A DNA stretch of 13,806 nucleotides from the NCBI GenBank assembly GCA_016710885.1, contig JADJUC010000025.1, forward strand, positions 1 to 13,806, read 5' to 3'. Positions 7,744 through 13,806 of the stretch are shown piece after piece (the stretch's first letter is position 1; each line of letters begins with the position of its first letter). A model generated the notes under the pieces. It saw only the letters and a program-made list of their open reading frames with translations. It was not told the DNA's origin and searched no databases. The DNA is from Candidatus Proximibacter danicus. GTDB lineage: Bacteria > Pseudomonadota > Gammaproteobacteria > Burkholderiales > Rhodocyclaceae. Made by a program: the position numbers and the translations under genes.

Positions 7744-9246
7744 TGAAGGAACTCTACTGGGCCGAACAGGCTGCCTACCCCGTGCTGCTGGCGCTGCAAC
7801 TGCTGCCGCTGATCGGCGGGCTGCTGCTCTATGCCGTGCGCCAGCGCGCGTGGGCGGTTGCTCTCGGCCGGGTCTTTTTCATTGGCGAGTTGCTGCTGGC
7901 CGCTGATCTCTATCGCAGCATCGATGCCTCGTCGTCGGTGCTGCAACTCGCCGAGCGCGTCAGCTGGCTGCTCTACCACACCGGGGCTGACGGCGTGACG
8001 GCGCTGTTCGTCATGGTCACGGCGCTGATCGGGCTGCTGCTTTCGCTTTACGAACCAGCGCGAGAACGCATGGGACATTCGCTGCTGCTGGTCATCATCC
8101 TGCTTTCGCAGTCGGCGCTGATGACCATGCTGGTCACCACCAACCTCATCTGGTTTTCAGCGGCCTCGGGGCTGGAACTGACACTGGTGGCGGTGCTGCT
8201 GCGCATCTGGGCGTCCGGCGACGCCGGCGATCTGGCCTATGCGCGCTTCATCCAGTATCAGGGTTTCGGCTGGTTGCTCTTCGTTGCCGGTTCGGTGGTT
8301 CTCGCCTGGGGGCATGCCGACGCTACCGGTGGCCGTTGGAGTTTCGACCTGCATGATCTGATCCTGACACCGCCGCTCGGCAAGTTCCAGTCGGCTGCCT
8401 TCTTCCTGCTCTTCTACGGGCTGGCCGTGCGCACGCCGCTCTTCCCGCTGCATGGCTGGCTGCCGAACATGACGCAGTACGGCACCATCGCCATCGCCCC
8501 GACGCTGCTGCTCGGCGTCAAGGTCGGCATCTACGGCATGGCGCGCTTCATCCTGCCGCTGACGCCGGAGGCCGTCGAAGTCTGGCAGGTGTATGTGGTG
8601 GCCTTTGCCGGCACTGGCGTTTTCTTCACCGCCGCGCTGGCGCTGCTGCAAACCAACCTGCGCCGGCTGATGGCCTTTGCCGTGGTCAGCCATACCAGCC
8701 TGATCGTCATCGGCCTGTTCACCGCTGCATCCGCTCGGTGTGCAGGGCGCCTTGCTGCTGGCGGTCAACTTCGGTTTTGCGGTAACGGTGATGCTGTTGA
8801 TGGTGGCCTTCGTCTTCAAGCGCACGCAGACCGCCGAGCTCTCCGAACTGGGTGGCTTGTTCGAGCGCATTCCGTTCATTGCCGTGGCTTTCCTGATTGG
8901 CGGTTTCTCGATTGTCGGCATGCCCGGCACGCCGGGCTTCGATGCCGCGCACCTGGTACTTGAAGCGTCAATCGAGCGCTTCGGCGCGTTGCCGACGGTG
9001 GCCGTTTCGCTCGGTAACGTCGCCGCCGCCGGCTTCCTGCTCTGGGCCTTCCAGCGCGCCTTCCTTGCGCCAGCGCCGGAAGGCGGCGTGCAACGCGCGA
9101 TCGAACGCGTGCGGCCGATGGAATACTTGCTCGGCGGCCTGACGCTGTTCGTGCTGCTCGTCGCCGGCTTCCTGCCCGAGCCCTGGCTGAACCTGACGGA
9201 AGTGGCAACGCAGGCGATGGTCGCCCGCTTCGGGAGCGGTGGATGA
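7743..9246 (+). CDS. Divergent NuoM/NuoN-like antiporter subunit (one apparent frameshift)
   Basis: Polytopic membrane protein of the PF00361 family, about 500 residues when joined. E145 (SGLELTLV) and K260 (LGVKVGIYGMARF) align with NuoM helix-5 Glu and helix-8 Lys. The helix-7 lysine is arginine (R230 in LAVRTPLFPLHGWLP). The helix-12 GF..E motif reads GFDAAHLVL, so its glutamate is lost. The ion path is therefore altered, and the subunit may be structural or carry ions differently. The frame moves +1 at about 8716-8725: VIGLF continues as SPLHPLGVQGALLL. Translation from ATG 7743 overlaps the upstream stop (TGATG) without a strong ribosome site, implying coupling. The family is secure; I cannot say whether it is closer to NuoM or NuoN, since key positions are mixed. 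Confidence 0.82.
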
Positions 9247-10737
9247 ACTGCCAAGCTGCCAGGCCTGCCTGCCCTGCCCATACTCTCGATCCTGCTGGCG
9301 CTGCCGCTGGCGGTGCCGTCACCTGTTTTCTGCTGCGCGATGAACGCCAGGCGCGCCGTGGTCGCCATCGCCACCTTGCCACCCTTGCCCTCGCCGCGGC
9401 GCTGGCGGCGCTGCTGCTGTTCGACGGTCAGAATGGCAGCTTCCAGTTGCAGGAAAAGCACCTGTGGATCCCCGGCTGAACGTGCATTACTTCGTCGGCG
9501 TCGATGGGCTGTCCATACTTTCCTGCCGGCAACGACGCTGCTTTTCCTCTGCGGCATCGTCACTACCGGGCGCGGCGTCAAGCCGCTGCCCCATCTGCAC
9601 TTTGCCCTGATTCTGCTTTTTGAAACGGCAACGCTCGGCATCTTCTGCTCCCTCGATACGCTGCTCTTTTTCTTCTTCTGGGAACTGACGCTGCTGCCCC
9701 TCTATTTCCTGATCGGCCTGTGGGGGCTGGGCGCGCATGGCCGCATGGCGGCGACGCGCTACTTTCTGGTGATGCTGGTCGGCGGTGTGCCGCTGCTCTT
9801 TGCCTTCATCGCGCTGGCCGCAAACGCCGGCTGGGCCTTCGACCTGCCGACCCTGCTGGCGCAGGAGCCGGCGCACAACCTGCAGTTGCTGGTCTTTGTC
9901 CTCTTTCTTATCGGCTTCGGCGTCAAGGTGCCGGTGGTGCCGCTGCACACCTGGATGCCCTCGCTGGCACTCGGCGGCCCGGCGGCGGTGACGGCGCTGA
10001 TGGTCGGCCTCAAACTCGGCGCCTACGGCCTGCTGCGCTTCGCCATTCCGCTGGCGCCGACGGTGGCGCAGGAGCTGCACTGGCTGCTCGCCGGGCTGGG
10101 CACGGTCGGCATTCTTTATGGTGCCGTGGCGGCGCTGGCGCAGAGCAACCTGCGCAATGTCGTGGCCTATGCCAGCGTCTCGCACGTCGGCATGGTCCTG
10201 CTGGCGCTGGCGTCATTCTCGGTGGCCAGCGTGCAGGGCGCGGTGCTGCTGCTGCTCAGTTTTTCGATTTCCACCGGCGGCCTTTTCCTGCTGCTCGGCA
10301 TCCTGCAGCGGCGTGTTGGTTCAACCGACCTGTCGGCACTCGGTGGCGTGCGCCAGCGCATGCCTCGACTGGCGGCGGCGTTTCTCGTTTTCGGGCTGAC
10401 CGGCCTCGGCCTGCCCGGCACCAGTGGCTTCCCCGCCGAATTCCTGATCATCGTCTCCACGCTGCAAACGCACAGCGGGGCTGCCTTGGCTGCGCTGTTC
10501 GGCATGGTCGTCGGCGCCGGCGCGTTCCTCGGTCCCTACCGCGCCGCCTTCTTCGGCCCGATCCGCCACCCGGCGGTGGCCGAAGCCGAAGACCTGCTGC
10601 CGCGCGAATACGCCGTGGCCGGGCTGTTCCTGCTGCTGACGTTGTGCTTCGGCCTCTACCCGATGCCCTGGCTGGAATTGATGCGTACGGCGGCGGAAAA
10701 CTGGGTGCTGCGCTTGCCGGCGGTGATTGGCGCATAG
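9243..10737 (+). CDS. Second classical NuoM-like subunit, last operon gene (damaged 5' end)
   Basis: Membrane antiporter-like subunit of PF00361, about 498 residues if repaired. The ion-path residues are classical: FFFFWELTLLPLYFL (Glu), GFGVKVPVVPLHTWMP (Lys), GLKLGAYGLLRF (Lys) and GFPAEFLII (Glu). From about 9523 to the TAG at 10737 the frame is clean. The first 280 bases need four frame changes to give a normal NuoM start: about 9249-9260 (then LPGLPALPILSILLALPLA), about 9305-9316 (then AVTCFLLRDERQ), about 9470-9477 (then LNVHYFVGVDGLSIL) and about 9513-9523 (then FLPATTLLFLCG). ATG 9243 overlaps the previous stop (ATGA) and follows GGGAG (9232-9236), so it is the likely true start. It could supply a further channel to the DabA complex, or form a separate arm with the first gene's product. 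Confidence 0.83.
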
Positions 10738-11078
10738 TCCCGTGCGGAGTGACCGGGGACGATTATCCGGTGGCCAGAGGTTCTGGCCAGCAAGCGGCCA
10801 TTTGCCGATTTTCCTAAAGCAGACATTCGCTGGCATGGCAGTTGCGTAACCGGCGCCAGTGCTGGCAAGCTGCCCGAACAATCTATTCCGCCGGACCGTC
10901 GGCCCGCTACGTCGCCCGCCTTCTGCTGAGCTTCGTTTATGCAGCCAAACGGTGTCAGCAGTGAACATCCTGAAGTTAAATGCTTCACAATGTTCAATGG
11001 TTGGAAGGGGTGACTATTTGTAGAGATTTGCCCGTGGTATGTGTGGCAGGGCGGTACCAAAATTGCAGAGAACCAACA
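10738..11078. other. Intergenic region between the DAB operon and hsdR
   Basis: 341 bp with no reading frame that resembles a protein. It holds a perfect hairpin near its left end (listed separately). Its right part is AT-richer (about 10950-11078), where a promoter for hsdR would be expected, but I could not find a convincing -35/-10 pair. An in-frame ATG at 10980 would extend hsdR by 33 codons, but that stretch is not like the family. Confidence 0.6.
10771..10789 (+). terminator. Perfect 8-bp hairpin after the operon, possible terminator
   Basis: TGGCCAGA, a GGT loop and TCTGGCCA form a perfect stem 33 bases after the last operon stop codon. No T-tract follows, so it does not qualify as a standard intrinsic terminator. 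It may end transcription weakly or protect the 3' end of the mRNA. Confidence 0.35.
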
Positions 11079-13806
11079 ATGATTGAACACCAAATCGAAC
11101 AAAGCTTTATCGACAAACTGACCGGGCTTAAATACGAATACCGCTCCGACGATGTCTTCACCGCTGCCAAGACCCTGCGCAGCATCAATGCCTTCACCCG
11201 CGACGACGGCACGCCGCTGAACTACACCCTGGTCAACCTCAAGGACTGGTGCAAAAACCACTTCGAGGTCATCAACCAGCTCCGCATCAACACGGACAAC
11301 AGCCACCACCGCTACGATGTCCTCCTGCTCATCAACGGCGTGCCCTGCGTGCAGATCGAGCTGAAGACGCTCGGCATCAATCCGCGCCGGGCCATGGAGC
11401 AGATCGTCGAATACAAGAACGACCCCGGCAACGGCTACACCAAGACGCTGCTCTGCTTCCTGCAGCTCTTCATCGTCAGCAACCGCGACCGCACCTACTA
11501 CTTCGCCAACAACAACGCCCGCCACTTCGCCTTCAATGCCGACGAGCGCTTCCTGCCCATCTATGAGTTCGCGGACGAGGCCAACAAGAAGATCACCCAC
11601 CTCGACGACTTCGCCGAGCGCTTCCTGAAAAAGTGTGACCTCGGCCAAGACCATCAGCCGCTACATGGTGCTGCTCGCCGGCGAGCAGAAGCTCATGATC
11701 ATGCGGCCCTACCAGGTCTATGCCGTGCAGCACATGGTGAAGTGCATCGAAGATGACAACGGCAACGGCTACATCTGGCACACCACCGGCAGCGGCAAGA
11801 CGCTCACCTCCTTCAAGGCCTCCACCCTGCTGAAGGAAAACGACCACATCCACAAATGCGTCTTCGTCGTGGACCGCAAGGACCTCGACCGCCAGACGCG
11901 CGAGGAATTCAACCGCTTCCAGGAAGGCTGCGTCGAGGAAAACACCAACACCGCCGCCCTCGTCCGCCGCCTGCTCTCCGAGGACTACGCCGACAAGGTC
12001 ATCGTCACCACCATCCAGAAGCTCGGCCTCGCGCTGGATGAAAACAGCAAGCGCAACAAGCAGCGGAAAAAGAACGACCAGCCCACCTACAAGGAGCTGC
12101 TGGCGCCGCTGCAGGACAAACGCATCGTCTTCATCTTCGACGAATGCCACCGCTCGCAGTTCGGCGAGAATCACAAGGCCATCAAAGAGTTCTTCCCCAA
12201 GGCCCAGCTCTTCGGCTTCACCGGCACGCCCATCTTTGAGGCCAACGCCTCTTTGCAGAAGATCGAGGACACGCAGGCCTCCATGCGCACCACGGCGGAC
12301 CTCTTCCAGAAGCAGCTCCACGCCTACACCATCACCCACGCCATCGAGGACGGGAACGTCCTGCGCTTCCATGTCGACTACTTCAAGCCCGAGGGCAAGA
12401 ACTCGCCGAAACCCGGCGAGGCCATCGCCAAGAAGGCCGTCATCGAGGCCATCCTCGCCAAGCACGATGCCGCCACCGCCGGGCGCCGCTTCAACGCCAT
12501 CCTGGCCACCGCCTCGATCAACGACGCCATCGAATACCACGCCCTGTTCAAGACCGTGCAGGCGGAGAAACAGGCCGCCGATCCCGAGTTCAAGCCGCTG
12601 AACATCGCCTGCGTCTTCTCCCCGCCCGCCGAGGGCGATCCCGATGTGAAGCAGATTCAGGAAGACCTGCCGCAGGAGCAGGCGGACAACGAGGAAGACC
12701 CCGAGGGCAAGAAAGCCGCGCTCAAGGCCATCCTCGCCGACTACAACGCCCGCTACGGCACCAATCACCGCCTCAGCGAGTTCGACCTCTACTACCAGGA
12801 TGTGCAAAAGCGCATCAAAGACCAGCAGTGGCCGAATGCCGACTACCCCGCCGCGCAGAAGATCGACATCACCATCGTCGTGGACATGCTGCTCACCGGC
12901 TTCGATTCCAAGTTCCTGAACACGCTCTACGTGGACAAGAACCTCAAGCACCACGGCTTGATCCAGGCCTTCTCCCGCACCAACCGCGTGCTCAACGGCA
13001 CCAAGCCCTACGGCAACATCCTCGACTTCCGCCAGCAGCAGGACGCCGTGGATGCCGCCATCGCCCTCTTCTCCGGCGAGAAGACCGGCGAGCAGGCGCG
13101 GGAAATCTGGCTGGTGGACAAGGCCCCGGTGGTCATCCAGAAACTGGAGACCGCCGTGCAGAAGCTCGACGGCTTCATGAAGTCCCAGGGCCTGGCCTGC
13201 ACGCCTTCCGCCGTGGCCAACCTGAAGGGCGACGCCGCCCGCGCCGCCTTCATCACGCACTTCAAGGAAGTGCAGCGCCTCAAGACCCAGCTCGACCAAT
13301 ACACCGACCTCACCGGGGAAAACAAAGCCACCATTCGAGCAGGTGCTGCCCGAGGAAAACCTGCGCGGCTTCAAAGGCCAGTACCTGGAAACCGCCAAGA
13401 AGCTCAGAGACCAGCAGGGCAAGGGCGGCGACAAATCCGGCACCGACGACCCCGTGGATCAGCTCGACTTCGAGTTCGTCCTCTTCGCCTCCGCCGTCAT
13501 CGATTACGACTACATCATGGGCCTCATCGCCAAGTTCTCGGCCAAGGGGCCGGGCAAGTCGAAGATGACCCGCGAGGAACTCATCGGCCTCATCAGTTCC
13601 GATGCCAAGTTCATGAACGAGCGCGACGACATCGCCGAATACATCGGCACGCTCAAGGCCGGCGAGGGCCTCAGCGAAACCGCCATCCGCGAGGGCTACA
13701 CCCGCTTCAAGGCGGAGAAGAACGCCAAGGAACTCGCCGCCATCGCCGCCCGGCACGGCCTCGCCACCGCCGCCCTGCAAACCTTCGTGGACGGCATCCT
13801 CGACCG
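11079..13806 (+). CDS. hsdR: Type I restriction enzyme R subunit, partial at right edge (two apparent frameshifts)
   Basis: Motor and nuclease subunit of a type I restriction system, similar in layout to type IC enzymes such as EcoR124 (about 1,040 residues); about 909 codons are in the window. The nuclease domain shows D80, E94-x-K96 (QIELKTL) and the QxxxY motif (Q108-Y112). The helicase motor shows Walker A TGSGKT (11785-11802), DECHRSQFG (12139 on), FGFTGTP, LLTGFDSKFLNTLYVD and QAFSRTNRV (12964 on). Frame changes: +1 at about 11633-11645 (FLKKC then SAKTISRYMVL) and +1 at about 13334 (TGENKATI then EQVLPEENL). One extra T in ACCATTCGAG explains the second exactly. ATG 11079 was chosen because MIEHQIEQSFI is a normal family start; the ribosome site is weak. 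No hsdM or hsdS is in the window; they may lie beyond the edge. Confidence 0.93.

Noticed and set aside
1563..10737. Part of a standard respiratory complex I (nuo) operon
   Set aside because: No NuoA-K soluble or core membrane genes appear, the subunit order is wrong, and a DUF2309 gene with zinc-site residues sits inside.
10790..10860. Spacer sequence resembling common noncoding spacer repeats of Proteobacteria
   Set aside because: The resemblance is from memory only, and there is a single copy in this window, so no repeat can be shown.
11593..13443. 616-codon minus-strand frame opposite hsdR
   Set aside because: Low-complexity Val/Leu/Gly/Glu antisense composition; the plus strand holds textbook helicase motifs.

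Overview
The window looks like chromosomal DNA from a high-GC Pseudomonadota, most likely a betaproteobacterium. I base this on GC-rich codon use, the style of the peroxiredoxin and NADH-dehydrogenase-like proteins, and tight ATGA/TGATG gene overlaps. No taxonomic marker is present, so this placement is an inference.

Layout. Positions 1-666 hold no gene I can name. On the minus strand, 667-1266 is ahpC, a typical 2-Cys peroxiredoxin. A 296-bp divergent intergenic region (1267-1562) carries a 10-bp direct repeat, a dyad and a candidate promoter. From 1563 to 10737 on the plus strand there is one compact operon of five genes: a NuoM-like antiporter subunit; dabA (DUF2309/UPF0753, the zinc-dependent CO2-hydrating subunit of the DAB inorganic-carbon pump); a short NuoL-like subunit; a divergent NuoM/NuoN-like subunit; and a second classical NuoM-like subunit. 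Junctions are 1 nt apart or overlap, so the genes are probably transcribed and translated together. After a 341-bp gap, a type I restriction subunit gene (hsdR) begins at 11079 and runs off the right edge.

How it may work. Known DAB systems need one DabA and one NuoL-like DabB to convert CO2 to trapped cytoplasmic bicarbonate at the expense of a cation gradient. Here one DabA is accompanied by four different antiporter-like membrane subunits and no NADH, Fe-S or quinone module. One of the four (NuoL-like) appears to have lost its late membrane helices while keeping a C-terminal lateral arm, and another has lost or changed some ion-path residues. My reading is an enlarged, complex I-like membrane arm driving a DabA carbon pump.

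Caution. About twelve apparent single-base frameshifts are spread over six of the seven genes (ahpC 2, dabA 2, NuoL-like 1, third antiporter 1, fourth antiporter 4, hsdR 2), yet I saw no substitution-type stop codon in the reconstructed frames. This pattern fits sequencing or assembly indel errors better than true decay. I therefore annotate each gene over its reconstructed full span and give the frame-change positions.
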